Shown here: positions 33,590 through 42,038 of the stretch, piece after piece | How positions within the stretch are numbered: position 1 is the stretch's first letter | Layout: every line of letters begins with the position of its first letter | Source of the DNA: Gemmataceae bacterium | GTDB lineage: Bacteria > Planctomycetota > Planctomycetia > Gemmatales > Gemmataceae | DNA: 64,000 nt | Direction of reading: 5' to 3' | Assembly: GCA_022842245.1 (NCBI GenBank) | Contig: JALHPZ010000001.1 | Span: 209,472-273,471 of the forward strand | The notes under the pieces: generated by a model | What the model saw: only the letters and a program-made list of their open reading frames with translations | Told to the model about the DNA's origin: nothing | Databases searched by the model: none | Made by a program: the position numbers and the translations under genes

Positions 33590-33669
33590 GGGAAAGGTCT
33601 CGTCGGCGGGAATCTCCAGTTTATCCGATCGGCACGGACAGGAAAAGAAAAAGCCCGCGGACGAAGGTC

Positions 33670-33744
33670 CGCCAAGCGTGCGAAAAGGGGTCGGGAGTCG
33701 TTGCGCCGCCACCCCACACCCGACCCATTTCCGCACGCTTGGCG
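33670..33744. repeat. Imperfect inverted repeat between the cytochrome gene and the response regulator
   Basis: Arms 33670-33695 (starting CGCCAAGCGTGCGAAAAGG) and 33719-33744 match at 24 of 26 positions around a 23-base loop. A shorter GCGGAC...GTCCGC palindrome precedes it at ~33657-33672. The right arm ends one base before the response-regulator stop codon, so it probably terminates that transcript. Confidence 0.75.
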
Positions 33745-33745
33745 A

Positions 33746-34435
33746 TTAGTGCCGCTGCACGGCCGTGAACAGATCGCTCATCTTGATGCCGAGCGCGAGG
33801 CAGATGCGATAGAGCGTCTCGATCGAGGCGGAGTTCTTGCCCAGTTCGATCTGAGACAGGTAGCCGAGGGAGACCCCGGTGCGCTCGCTCATGTTCGAGA
33901 GCGTGAAACCGAGGCCCTTGCGGCGCTCGCGGATCGTCGCGCCGAGCGATTCCCGCAGCGCTTCTTCGGTCATCCGCAGGAGGCCCTTGCTTTCGAGGCA
34001 GCGGATGACGATCTCGCGAAGTTGATCGACTTGGAACGGCTTGGTCAGGTAGTCGTAGGTGCGGGCGCGGAGGCAGTTGAGGGCGCTGTCCACGGACGGG
34101 TAGCCGGTGACAACTACGACGTTCGCATCGGGTTGGTGCTCTTTCACCCAGTTGAAGACCTGGTCCGGTTCGAGACCGGGGATGACATAGTCCAGAATGA
34201 TCAGGTGGTATTGGGTCTTTGACGACAGGGCCGACTCGACAATGGTCGGATCGGAGACGGTGTCGATGACGAAGTCGCGGTTCGCGAGCGCGGCCTGAAT
34301 CACGGAACAGGTCGCGGAATCATCATCCACGATCAGGATGTTGATGTCGCCGCTGCTCTGAAGTTCGTTGATCGGGGCGAGCGACTTGGCCGGGCGCGGC
34401 GTCGTGCGCAGGCGGTCTTCGGTGTCGACGAGCAT
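33746..34435 (-). CDS. Response regulator with receiver domain and XRE-type helix-turn-helix output
   Basis: 229 residues. Residues ~32-150 form a CheY-like receiver: acidic pocket ILIVDDDSA, phosphoacceptor Asp82 in LIILDYVIPG, switch Thr in VVVTGYPS and Lys in YDYLTKPFQVDQLRE. Residues ~160-224 form a Cro/C1-type HTH: IRERRKGLGFTLSNMSERTG, VSLGYLSQIELGKNSASIET and CLALGIKMSDLF. The output domain is unusual, because response regulators mostly use OmpR, NarL or NtrC-type domains. It starts 3 bases after the histidine kinase stop, so the two form a two-component operon. Phosphorylation probably modulates DNA binding (inference). The N-terminal 30 residues are an unstructured extension. Confidence 0.9.
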   Translation of the reverse strand: MLVDTEDRLRTTPRPAKSLAPINELQSSGDINILIVDDDSATCSVIQAALANRDFVIDTVSDPTIVESALSSKTQYHLIILDYVIPGLEPDQVFNWVKEHQPDANVVVVTGYPSVDSALNCLRARTYDYLTKPFQVDQLREIVIRCLESKGLLRMTEEALRESLGATIRERRKGLGFTLSNMSERTGVSLGYLSQIELGKNSASIETLYRICLALGIKMSDLFTAVQRH

Positions 34436-34438
34436 GGG

Positions 34439-35677
34439 TTAACCTCCGGTGGTGGTTGCGGAAAGGGACGCCGTCGGTGCGACCGCCGGTCGGGCCGAAG
34501 CGAGGGGAAACACGACGCGGACGAGGGTACCGGGTTCGGGAGGAACGGCCGCGTCGATGCGAATCCCTCCCCGGTGTGCGAACAGAGTGCGATAGACGAT
34601 CGCGAGGCCCAAGCCGCGATGGCGGACCTTCGTGGTGTAGAACGGTTCGGCGAAGAGTCGCGCCTTCACGTCCGGCTTGATGCCGCTGCCCGTATCGGCC
34701 ACGGTTACTTCGATGTTCGGGCCAGGTTCGACCCGGCCGAGATAACCTCGCGCTTCCGCCGGCGTCAGTTCGACGGCCCGTGCCGTTACCGTCACCGTGG
34801 ATCCGGCGGGCGACGCATGGATCGCGTTTTCGATCAGATGACCGAGCACCGTCCCCATCGGCCCGGCGTCCATCGCGACGGCGGCGAGGTTCGCCGGTAC
34901 GCGGTTCTCGACCGTCGCGCCGTTCGGGTACAGGGTCTTCAGCCGTCCGCACTCCTTGGCCACCGTCGCGGCGACGGAACCGGGCATCGGTTTGACCTGT
35001 GCGCTGCGGCTCAACTGGTGCAATTGCTGCGTGAAGGCGATGCCGCGGGCTCCGACAGAGTTGATCTCTCCTAGAAAGCGAGCCAGTTGGGACCCGGCGG
35101 GCGCGAGTGGCATCGACAAGTCGGTAAAGCCCATGATGCCGGTCAGGATGTTGTCGAAGTCGTGGGCCATACGGCCGGCGATCACGGCGGCGTCCTTCAA
35201 ACGCTGTTCGAGTCGCGATGGTTCGAGGATCGGACCGATGGCTCGCGACAAGTGCGTCGACTTCTCGATCATCCTCGCCGCGAGAATCAGATAATTGCGG
35301 TCGGTATCCGTCCAGGGTTCAGGTAGAGATCGCTCGGCCCAAATCGCTCCAAAGGCCCGTCCGCTCGGAGCGATGCGCGTGTACAGTCGTCCGGACGTGC
35401 CGGGTACCTGCCAAAGCACCGTTGGCGGGCCATTTGCAAGAGATTTTGCGACTTCCGGCAGTTCGACCGGCGGCGTCGCATTCGTCATGGCTCGTTCGGC
35501 GGTCGCCGTCACGCAAGTCTTGGGATTGCTCTCCAAGGGCCATGCGATTCCCGCTTCCAGCCAGCCGGTTGCATCGACCCACGACGGCATAGCCGCTTCC
35601 AGAGTGCAAGCGTCGTCGTCCGCCAGCCACCGGGGCAGAAATGCAAGACCGGTCGCTAGTCCGCCGGCGGGGGTCAT
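34439..35677 (-). CDS. Soluble sensor histidine kinase
   Basis: 412 residues from the ATG at 35675-35677; a TTG five codons upstream is less likely. No transmembrane helix is evident, so it is probably cytoplasmic. The N-terminal ~145 residues look like a degenerate GAF-type sensor (TVLWQVPGTSGRLYTRIAPS, DTDRNYLILAARMIEKSTH). The dimerisation/phosphotransfer box VIAGRMAHDFDNILTGIMGF places the phospho-His at 172. The ATPase domain has an N box in LIENAIHASP, the G1 motif DTGSGIKPD, an F box (FYTTKVRHRGLGLAIVYR) and the G2 motif. The layout resembles NtrB-like kinases. It is co-transcribed with the XRE-type response regulator; the signal is unknown. Confidence 0.9.
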   Translation of the reverse strand: MTPAGGLATGLAFLPRWLADDDACTLEAAMPSWVDATGWLEAGIAWPLESNPKTCVTATAERAMTNATPPVELPEVAKSLANGPPTVLWQVPGTSGRLYTRIAPSGRAFGAIWAERSLPEPWTDTDRNYLILAARMIEKSTHLSRAIGPILEPSRLEQRLKDAAVIAGRMAHDFDNILTGIMGFTDLSMPLAPAGSQLARFLGEINSVGARGIAFTQQLHQLSRSAQVKPMPGSVAATVAKECGRLKTLYPNGATVENRVPANLAAVAMDAGPMGTVLGHLIENAIHASPAGSTVTVTARAVELTPAEARGYLGRVEPGPNIEVTVADTGSGIKPDVKARLFAEPFYTTKVRHRGLGLAIVYRTLFAHRGGIRIDAAVPPEPGTLVRVVFPLASARPAVAPTASLSATTTGG

Positions 35678-35990
35678 AAATGGGGTCTCCAAAGGCCAAC
35701 TCGATTCAATTGCGGCTACGGCCTTTGATCGGGGCTGAAATCCGAATTTTCAAAGCATATCTAGAACGGCCCTATGTGAAGTCAACCGCGAATTGTCGGC
35801 GCACCTGAATGCCATCGTCGGGATTTTAAACGAAGGATCGGGACAGCTTGGCCATTTCGTCTAAACCTCCGATATTCTCACGTGGCAGTAACTCACTACC
35901 GGCAATCAGTTAAGACCACTAACGAATACCGATCTGAATCAGCTATAATCGCCTTTGCTCTCGGCACTCCCCGTGCGACGGAATCGAGTT
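35678..35990. other. Divergent intergenic regulatory region
   Basis: 313 bases without a gene, clearly more AT-rich than its surroundings, between the leftward two-component operon and the rightward MJ0042-type gene. It should contain promoters for both. No hairpin, repeat or RNA gene was recognised in it. Confidence 0.6.
35944..35949 (+). promoter_or_regulatory. Possible -10 element for the MJ0042-type gene
   Basis: The hexamer TATAAT is an exact housekeeping -10 match, 41 bases before the ATG at 35991. The sequence 17 bases upstream (AACGAA) is a poor -35 match, so the promoter would be weak or activator-dependent. Confidence 0.35.
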
Positions 35991-37475
35991 ATGGCGAACG
36001 CCCTGAAGTGCCCGAATCCTAGTTGCCCGTTCTTGTTTGATCCGACGCAGGTGCCACCCGGGGCGATCCTCACCTGTCCTCGTTGCGGTATGCGATTCAC
36101 CCTTGGTCCGGCGGTTCCTCCGCCGGTCGCCCCACCGCCGATGGCGGACCAGTTCGATCAGACGCGTTCACTCTTTCCACCCGACCGGGGCGATCTTTTG
36201 GGGGCCGACGCGCCAACCGCGACGTTTTCCGAACCGCTTCCGCCCGCTCCCGGGCCACCAATGCCGGCATCCGTGGTGCCGCCGTCCGTGGAAGTACCGG
36301 CGACGGCTCCCGAGCGACCGCTGGTCCGTGCCCGCCAATACGGCGAACAGACTTCATGGAAACCGTTGTTGGGCGTGCTCGCGGTCGTGGCCACGGCCAT
36401 CGCCATCGGCGTGGCGGTCATCGGAAAGCTCAACTCCAGTGCCGGCGGACCGTCCGGGACCGTGAAGTTCGAGGAACGAAACGCCGCGTATCGGCTACCC
36501 GTGCCGAATTGGGAGCGAGACGATGACGCGAAGGCGCTGTTGGGGGTGAATCTGCTCGGTCTGAAACGGATCGGCGGTACGGCCGTCGTCGCCATCGAAG
36601 CCCGAGATTACAGCACGCGGAATCCCCAGCCTGGCGAACTGAAAGAGGGCATTACGGACCGCCTGCGTCCGCTGTTCGACGACCTCGACGCGCACGACGA
36701 GGAGGGGGCCGTCTGGGCCGGTCTTCCGGCGCTCAAGACAACATTCCGCGGCACGGCCACGCCCAAACTCGGCAGCGGCGTTCATGTTGGCGAGGCCTAC
36801 GCCATCGCCCACAAAGGGATCGGCTACTGGTTCTTTGCACTGGCACCGGAATCGGAAGCCAACCAGATGGCCACCGACCTCGACGACATTCGGAACCGCC
36901 TCTCATTCCTCGCCACCCGCAACGACTGGAAGGAAACCACGTCCGCCAGCGTGCTGCTTGTCGGGGAAGCCGCCGACTACCGACTCACCGACGGCGACGG
37001 CTGGTGGAAGAAGCTCCCCGACCCGCGCATCGAAGATCCCAAGGCCGATATCGTCTACGATGCCGAGTTCGTCTCCCGCGTCAAGCGCGACATCAAACCC
37101 CGCGCCCGGCTGGCCGTGCTGATGCTCGCGCCGACCAGCGACGAACCGATGGCCGCGTTGCGGGAATATCTTCGCGAACAGTACGACAAACTCTACGGCT
37201 TGAAGAACTGGCAGGAGTTGACCGATCCCCCGTTGGGCGACAGCCCCAACTCCGGCGAACGTCGCGGGATCGACACCCTGCGGTTCAAGGTGAGCGGATC
37301 GGATCCGAACCTCACAAAACTGGTCGTGCTCAGCGCGATCAAAATGGATGCGCAGACCCCGGACGGGGTGAAGCCCATGGTCATCGGCGCGCACGCTTCG
37401 TGCGCTTTCGACTATCAGCAGTTTTGGGAGAAACGGCTCGCCCAACTCGCCGCAACGCTCCGCCCGGCACGGTGA
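35991..37475 (+). CDS. MJ0042-type zinc-ribbon membrane protein of unknown function
   Basis: 494 residues. The N-terminus is a zinc ribbon with four cysteines (CPNPSCPFLFDPTQVPPG, then LTCPRCGMRF), matching the MJ0042-type finger widespread in planctomycetes. A Pro-rich linker of ~90 residues leads to one transmembrane helix (LLGVLAVVATAIAIGVAVIG, ~130-150). About 330 residues follow, probably outside the cytoplasm, containing two similar halves of alpha/beta character (FEERNAAYRLPVPNWERDDD and VGEAADYRLTDGDGWWKKLP). The halves suggest an internal duplication. No enzymatic motif is visible and the role is unknown. The ATG at 35991 is selected because the zinc ribbon begins five residues later. 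Confidence 0.8.
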   Translation: MANALKCPNPSCPFLFDPTQVPPGAILTCPRCGMRFTLGPAVPPPVAPPPMADQFDQTRSLFPPDRGDLLGADAPTATFSEPLPPAPGPPMPASVVPPSVEVPATAPERPLVRARQYGEQTSWKPLLGVLAVVATAIAIGVAVIGKLNSSAGGPSGTVKFEERNAAYRLPVPNWERDDDAKALLGVNLLGLKRIGGTAVVAIEARDYSTRNPQPGELKEGITDRLRPLFDDLDAHDEEGAVWAGLPALKTTFRGTATPKLGSGVHVGEAYAIAHKGIGYWFFALAPESEANQMATDLDDIRNRLSFLATRNDWKETTSASVLLVGEAADYRLTDGDGWWKKLPDPRIEDPKADIVYDAEFVSRVKRDIKPRARLAVLMLAPTSDEPMAALREYLREQYDKLYGLKNWQELTDPPLGDSPNSGERRGIDTLRFKVSGSDPNLTKLVVLSAIKMDAQTPDGVKPMVIGAHASCAFDYQQFWEKRLAQLAATLRPAR

Positions 37476-37700
37476 TCGGGGCGTCGGATAGGGCGGCGTT
37501 CGATCGTCGCCAAGACGCTTCCCCAAGCGAGTTGTCTTTTCGGTCCCGCTCCCACCCCTCCGCGGACTGATGCAACCAAGCCGGAATCACTATTCGAATC
37601 GTCGCAAACGATTTCCAGGTAACCGGTTCGGATGCGATGGCTTGCCCGGAATGAAATCGCGTATTCCCGAAACGATAACGGGTGTCGGGAAATGAAAACA

Positions 37701-37728
37701 GGGAGCCGATCCGTGCGGATCGGCTCCC
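37701..37728. terminator. Bidirectional hairpin terminator
   Basis: Perfect 12-base arms GGGAGCCGATCC and GGATCGGCTCCC with a GTGC loop. It lies between the ends of two convergent genes (37475 and 37749). There is no T-tract, so it may slow or protect transcripts rather than act as a classic intrinsic terminator. The remaining ~220 bases between the genes show no feature. Confidence 0.7.
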
Positions 37729-37748
37729 CGAAGCGTTTCGTACCGGAA

Positions 37749-38741
37749 TCACCCAGCGAGTGGCGATTCGTTCGGCTCGGCGGCAGGAGCCGGGATCTGA
37801 CCGTCGAGGACTTTCGCCGTCGTAGCGGAACCGATAAGGTTCTTTTGCAAGGCCCGCGGCGTCGGTTCGCGCAGGTCCCACACGATTCCAAGCCAGGACA
37901 GGACTTTCAGGGACATGTAGGAGATGTCCACCTCGTACCATGCGAAACCCTGTCGGGCGCTGCTCTGGTAGTGGTGGTGGTTGTTGTGCCAGCCTTCGCC
38001 GAAGGTCAGCAGGGCCACCCACCAGTTGTTGCGGCTTCGGTCGGTCGTCTCGAAGCGACGGTAGCCAAACAGGTGGCAGACGGAGTTCACACAGAAGGTC
38101 ACGTGGTAGACCGCAACCGTGCTGAGGACGAAGCCCCAAACGAGTGCCGTCGGCCCGCCGAAGTACCAGCAGCCGACGCCGAGCAGCGCGCCGGGAATCC
38201 AGTGGAAGCGATCGAGCCACTTGAGTTCGGGGAACTTGTTCCAGTCTTTCATCTCATTCCAGTCGGTGTCTCCGTTGCCGCGGCTGAGAATCCAGCCGAT
38301 GTGGGCCCAGAAGACCGATTTCTTGATCGGGCTGTGCGGGTCGCCGTCCTGATCGGAGTGGCGATGGTGTTGGCGGTGTTCGCCGGCCCACCACATGGGG
38401 CCTTTCTGGATCGCAGCCGAGCCGATGGTGGCGATGACGAACTGGAACCAGCGCGAGGTCTTGTAGGCGCGGTGCGCGAAATAGCGGTGGAAGCCGGCGG
38501 TCAGTGCCCAAACGCGCAGCGAATAGGTCGTCAGGAAGAGCGGGATGGCCCACCAGTGGAACTCGACGAAGAAAACGGCGATACAGGCTACGTGGATGCC
38601 GAGGAACGGCAGGACATTGATCCAGTTGAAAATCGCACCGGCCGCGCGTCGCAGGCCGTGGGGTCGGGGAGCGGCGGGAAGCGTCGGCCGCGGAAGTATG
38701 GGTTGAATGATGGTACCCTTTCGCAGATCGTCGGAAAACAA
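37749..38741 (-). CDS. Acyl-CoA/acyl-lipid fatty acid desaturase
   Basis: 330 residues. Membrane-bound di-iron desaturase with all three histidine boxes: HRYFAH (~85-90), EHRQHHRHSD (~121-130) and EGWHNNHHHYQ near residue 255, plus a NSVCHLFG segment typical of delta-9 enzymes. Hydrophobic pairs flank the boxes (FLGIHVACIAVFFVEFHWW, GALLGVGCWYFGGPTALVWG). It introduces a cis double bond into fatty acyl chains to adjust membrane fluidity; the position (probably delta-9) is inferred from family resemblance. The upstream region is AT-rich and divergent from the CoxG-like gene, consistent with separate regulation, possibly by temperature (speculative). Confidence 0.93.
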   Translation of the reverse strand: MFSDDLRKGTIIQPILPRPTLPAAPRPHGLRRAAGAIFNWINVLPFLGIHVACIAVFFVEFHWWAIPLFLTTYSLRVWALTAGFHRYFAHRAYKTSRWFQFVIATIGSAAIQKGPMWWAGEHRQHHRHSDQDGDPHSPIKKSVFWAHIGWILSRGNGDTDWNEMKDWNKFPELKWLDRFHWIPGALLGVGCWYFGGPTALVWGFVLSTVAVYHVTFCVNSVCHLFGYRRFETTDRSRNNWWVALLTFGEGWHNNHHHYQSSARQGFAWYEVDISYMSLKVLSWLGIVWDLREPTPRALQKNLIGSATTAKVLDGQIPAPAAEPNESPLAG

Positions 38742-38892
38742 GCTCGGCCCCTTCGTCGGCCGGGTGGGAAATAGACTGTCCTGAAGGTATAGGAGAGTAA
38801 TGTCTCGACTTCTCGCGGTCCAGCAAAAAATTCACGGCATTTTTTCCCGTTTATGAGAAGACGAAACGGTTGCATTCTGGAAATCGGTGAAA

Positions 38893-39342
38893 ATGGTCCG
38901 ATTTAATGGCGAAGTTCATTTCCCGTATCCGCGAAGCCAAGTCGCCGAGCGACTGGCCGACGCACGCTTTCTGGCCGCGTGCGCGCCCGGTGCCACCGTG
39001 CACGCCGCCGATCTACGGACCGCGAACTGGACGGCACCATCGCGGTTTCGATGGGCCGTGGCTCCGATCGGAACCACGTTGACGATGGTCCGAGATCAGT
39101 CCGTGGCATCGTTTCAGCTGGTGAATCGACTGCCCGGCGCGACGCTGACCGTGGCGGGCCGCTTCGAGTTCACCGACGACGGAATCGGTACGTACGTCGT
39201 CTGGTCGGCGGAAGTCGTCGAGCGGACCGGGTTGATCAAGATGATGCCGCAGGCTGTGCTGCGGGCTCAGATCGAGACCGAACTGGCGGACCTTTGGAAC
39301 GGGGTTCGTCGGCAACTCGATGAAACCCTTGCGGGTTCGTGA
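38893..39342 (+). CDS. SRPBCC/CoxG-like ligand-binding protein
   Basis: 149 residues from ATG 38893; a GTG two codons upstream is an alternative. The sequence FNGEVHFPYPRSQVAERLAD, FLAACAPGATVH and the C-terminal helix VLRAQIETELADLWNGVRRQ match the SRPBCC (Bet v1-like) fold of the CoxG group, which forms a cup-shaped hydrophobic cavity. In carbon monoxide dehydrogenase operons CoxG helps to anchor the enzyme at the membrane, but no cox genes are nearby, so this copy has another, unknown lipid or ligand-binding role. It shares a divergent intergenic region with the desaturase, which hints at a lipid link (inference). Confidence 0.72.
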   Translation: MVRFNGEVHFPYPRSQVAERLADARFLAACAPGATVHAADLRTANWTAPSRFRWAVAPIGTTLTMVRDQSVASFQLVNRLPGATLTVAGRFEFTDDGIGTYVVWSAEVVERTGLIKMMPQAVLRAQIETELADLWNGVRRQLDETLAGS

Positions 39343-39434
39343 GGGATTCCTGTCTGGAAATTCGATTCTTCGCCGATGCCTGGCGATTACCGTTCCGGAG
39401 CCGTGGTGAGGGGCGAAGGCCGCACGACCCGAGT

Positions 39435-40973
39435 CTACGAAGTCGAATCGTTGCGTGGTCCGGGTCGGCCATGAAAGCGCAGTTGCAAATCGTCGTAGTC
39501 GATCACGAACTTGCCGCCCGTGGCTTCGTATTGGCCCTTGAATTTGTGCAGCAGGTCGAAGATCGCGTGATCGACGGTGCGCAGGTGTTCGAGGTGGACG
39601 TGCAATTCCTTGCCGCGCGGGACGAGGTCCAGGGCGGACGCCAGTCGGGGCAGGCTGAGGAAGGTGCCCGCGCCGCCGAGGTGAAGGTCGACACGTTTGC
39701 CGATTGGGTCGCTCGTTGCCTGGATCTCGATCTGCGAGAACCGGTGCAGCAGTCGGACGGCCGTGAGGGCGATGCCGAGCAGGACGCCGGCGAGGAGATC
39801 GGCGAGGACGACGCCGAGTGCGGTTGCCAGGAAGATGACGAACTCGGCCCGACTTTCCTTGAGGAGTTTCCGCGCCTCCGAGATTTCAAGGAGTTTCCAG
39901 CCGGTGACGACGAGGACGCCGGCAAGGGCGGCGACGGGCACGCGCGTGAGGACGACAGGCAGGAAGACGACGAAGAGCAGGAGCCAGGCACCGTGGAGGA
40001 TGGCGGAGAGGCGGGTCTTGGCACCGGCTTCGACGTTGGCGGCGCTGCGGACGATGACGCCGGTCATGGGCAGCACGCCGAGGATGCCGCAGATGGCATT
40101 GCCAAGGCCCTGCGCGGCGAGTTCGCGGTCGAAGCGAGTGCGCGGGCCGGTGTGCTTGGCGTCCACGGCCGCTGCGCAGAGCAGCGATTCGGCACTGGCG
40201 ATCAAAGCGACGGTAACGGCGGCACCCCAGATCTTCGGGTCGAAAAGGAATCGTTGCCAGTCGTTGAGGTTCAGCAACCGGATGCCATCTTCAAGCCGGG
40301 AAACCTGCACCTTGGCGACCGTCCAACCGGTGACTTCGGCGAGTGCCGTGGCGGCGGTGACGGCGATGACCGCGGCGGGCACGACCGATACCGGCTTCGG
40401 GGCTAGCGACTTCCAGAGGACCATCACGGTGACGGTGAGCAAGCCGATGAGGCCGGCGGAGCGGGCGGAGCCTTCGGACGATTCGATCGCCGCGCGGAGC
40501 GTGTCGGGTGCGGCGAGGAAGGCGTCGGCGATCTTCTCGGGGGCGGCGCGGTCGAAGAGGACGTGAAACTGCTTGGCGAGGATGATGAGGCCGATCCCCG
40601 CGAGCATGCCGAGGACGACGGCGGGGGAGACGGCGCGGAACCATTGGCCGAGTCGCAGGGCACCGGCGAGGAGTTGGAGGAGGCCGCCGAGCAGGACGAT
40701 CCATCCGAGCCGCGCGAGTCCGTCGGGCGCGTTGACATAGGTGAGCACGAGGACGATCAGCCCGGCGGCGGGCCCGCTGACCTGGAGCGGGCTGCCGGCC
40801 ACGAGTCCCACGACGAGTCCGCCGACGATGCCGGTGATGACCCCGGCTTCGGGCGGCAGGCCGCACGCCTTCGAGATGGCGACGCACAGAGGCAGCGCCA
40901 CCATGAAAACGACCAATGAAGCCAGGAGATCGGCCAGAATCGTGCGGGATCGGGGCGGGTGAGCGTCCGTCAT
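39435..40973 (-). CDS. SulP-family anion transporter with STAS domain
   Basis: 512 residues. The transmembrane part (~10-11 helices to ~390) includes the SulP features LVVFMVALPLCVAISKACGL, PPEAGVITGIVGGLVVGLVA and GSPLQVSGPAAGLIVLVL. A short STAS domain follows (~415-500: KRVDLHLGGAGTFLSLPRLA, TVDHAIFDLLHKFKGQYEAT). SulP proteins transport sulfate, bicarbonate or other anions, some with sodium; the substrate is not evident here. In the planctomycete-marine subgroup the N-terminus (LPLCVAISKACGLPPEAG) resembles bicarbonate/sulfate carriers. The ATG lies at 40971-40973. It is divergent from ftsY and apparently monocistronic. Confidence 0.93.
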   Translation of the reverse strand: MTDAHPPRSRTILADLLASLVVFMVALPLCVAISKACGLPPEAGVITGIVGGLVVGLVAGSPLQVSGPAAGLIVLVLTYVNAPDGLARLGWIVLLGGLLQLLAGALRLGQWFRAVSPAVVLGMLAGIGLIILAKQFHVLFDRAAPEKIADAFLAAPDTLRAAIESSEGSARSAGLIGLLTVTVMVLWKSLAPKPVSVVPAAVIAVTAATALAEVTGWTVAKVQVSRLEDGIRLLNLNDWQRFLFDPKIWGAAVTVALIASAESLLCAAAVDAKHTGPRTRFDRELAAQGLGNAICGILGVLPMTGVIVRSAANVEAGAKTRLSAILHGAWLLLFVVFLPVVLTRVPVAALAGVLVVTGWKLLEISEARKLLKESRAEFVIFLATALGVVLADLLAGVLLGIALTAVRLLHRFSQIEIQATSDPIGKRVDLHLGGAGTFLSLPRLASALDLVPRGKELHVHLEHLRTVDHAIFDLLHKFKGQYEATGGKFVIDYDDLQLRFHGRPGPRNDSTS

Positions 40974-41122
40974 CGGTCGGAGGTCTCGAACGGAAATGGG
41001 CAGGTCGCCAACTGTTGATCTATCCGATCCGCCGCCGATTATCCAGATCGGCCGTACGGACGCTGCCCGATCGTTCTGCTAAGATTGGAGTTTGTTCGAT
41101 CGCGATCCCTTGAAGGTTTCCC

Positions 41123-42031
41123 ATGCTCGGCCGGCTGTTTTCGAAGATCAAATCGGGCCTCGCGAAGACGCGTTCCGTCTTTTCCGGCGTGGTCGACCTG
41201 TTCACCGGCCAGCACCGCGTGGACAAGGACTTCCTCGCCAAACTCGAAGAGCGGCTGCTGCTCGCCGATGTCGGCACGAAGGCCGCGACGACGATCGTGG
41301 AAGAGGTCCGCAAGGCGTACATCGACCGAGAGGTCGGCGACGACGTGCGCGCGTTCGTGAAATCCAAGCTCCGCGACCTGCTCGCCGATCCGGCTGAGGG
41401 CATCCGCACCGCGCCGTCGGGGCCGACGGTCATCATGATCGCCGGCGTGAACGGGTCGGGGAAGACGACGTCGATCGCGAAGCTCGCCAAGCGGTTGCAA
41501 GGGGAAGGCAAGACGGTGATGCTCGGCGCGTGCGACACCTTCCGCGCCGCGGCGGTCGAGCAACTGACGGTGTGGGCCGGCCGCATCGGGTGCGACATCG
41601 TCAAGCAGGGGCAGAACGTGCAACCCGCCGCCGTCGCGCACGACGCGTGCGAAGCGGCGAAGGCACGCAAGGTGGACGTGCTGATCGTGGATACCGCCGG
41701 CCGGCTGCATACGCAGACGCACCTCATGAAGGAGTTGGAGAAGATCCACACCGTGGTGAGCCGGCAGATTCCGGGCGCGCCGCACGAGGTGTTCATGGTG
41801 CTGGATGCGACGACGGGTCAGAACGCCGTCGTGCAGGCGGAGCAGTTCAGCAAGTCGGTGAAGTGCACGGGGATCATCCTGTCGAAACTCGACGGCACGG
41901 CGAAGGGCGGCGCGATCTTCGCCATCAAGCAGAAGGTCGGCCTGCCGGTGAAGTTCGTCGGCGTCGGCGAGGGCGTGGACGATCTGGAGCCGTTCGACCC
42001 CGACGGCTTCGTCGCCGCGCTCTTCGAGTAA
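41123..42031 (+). CDS. ftsY: Signal recognition particle receptor FtsY
   Basis: 302 residues, lacking the long acidic N-terminal A domain of enterobacterial FtsY, as in many bacteria. The N domain contains VDKDFLAKLEERLLLADVGT. The GTPase has G1 MIAGVNGSGKTTSIAKLAKR (~105-124), DTFRAAAVEQL, G3 DTAGR at 190, the TGQNAV segment, and G4 SKLDGTAKGGAIF. It docks ribosome-SRP complexes at the membrane for co-translational insertion; targeting probably depends on the N-terminal amphipathic helix MLGRLFSKIKSGLAKTRSVF. A DUF58 gene follows after only 7 bases, so the two are likely co-transcribed. Confidence 0.96.
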   Translation: MLGRLFSKIKSGLAKTRSVFSGVVDLFTGQHRVDKDFLAKLEERLLLADVGTKAATTIVEEVRKAYIDREVGDDVRAFVKSKLRDLLADPAEGIRTAPSGPTVIMIAGVNGSGKTTSIAKLAKRLQGEGKTVMLGACDTFRAAAVEQLTVWAGRIGCDIVKQGQNVQPAAVAHDACEAAKARKVDVLIVDTAGRLHTQTHLMKELEKIHTVVSRQIPGAPHEVFMVLDATTGQNAVVQAEQFSKSVKCTGIILSKLDGTAKGGAIFAIKQKVGLPVKFVGVGEGVDDLEPFDPDGFVAALFE

Positions 42032-42038
42032 CCCCGAC

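Noticed and set aside
38893-39342. Assigning the CoxG-like gene to a carbon monoxide dehydrogenase system.
   Set aside because: No large, medium or small dehydrogenase subunit genes are nearby; the SRPBCC fold is shared by many unrelated proteins.
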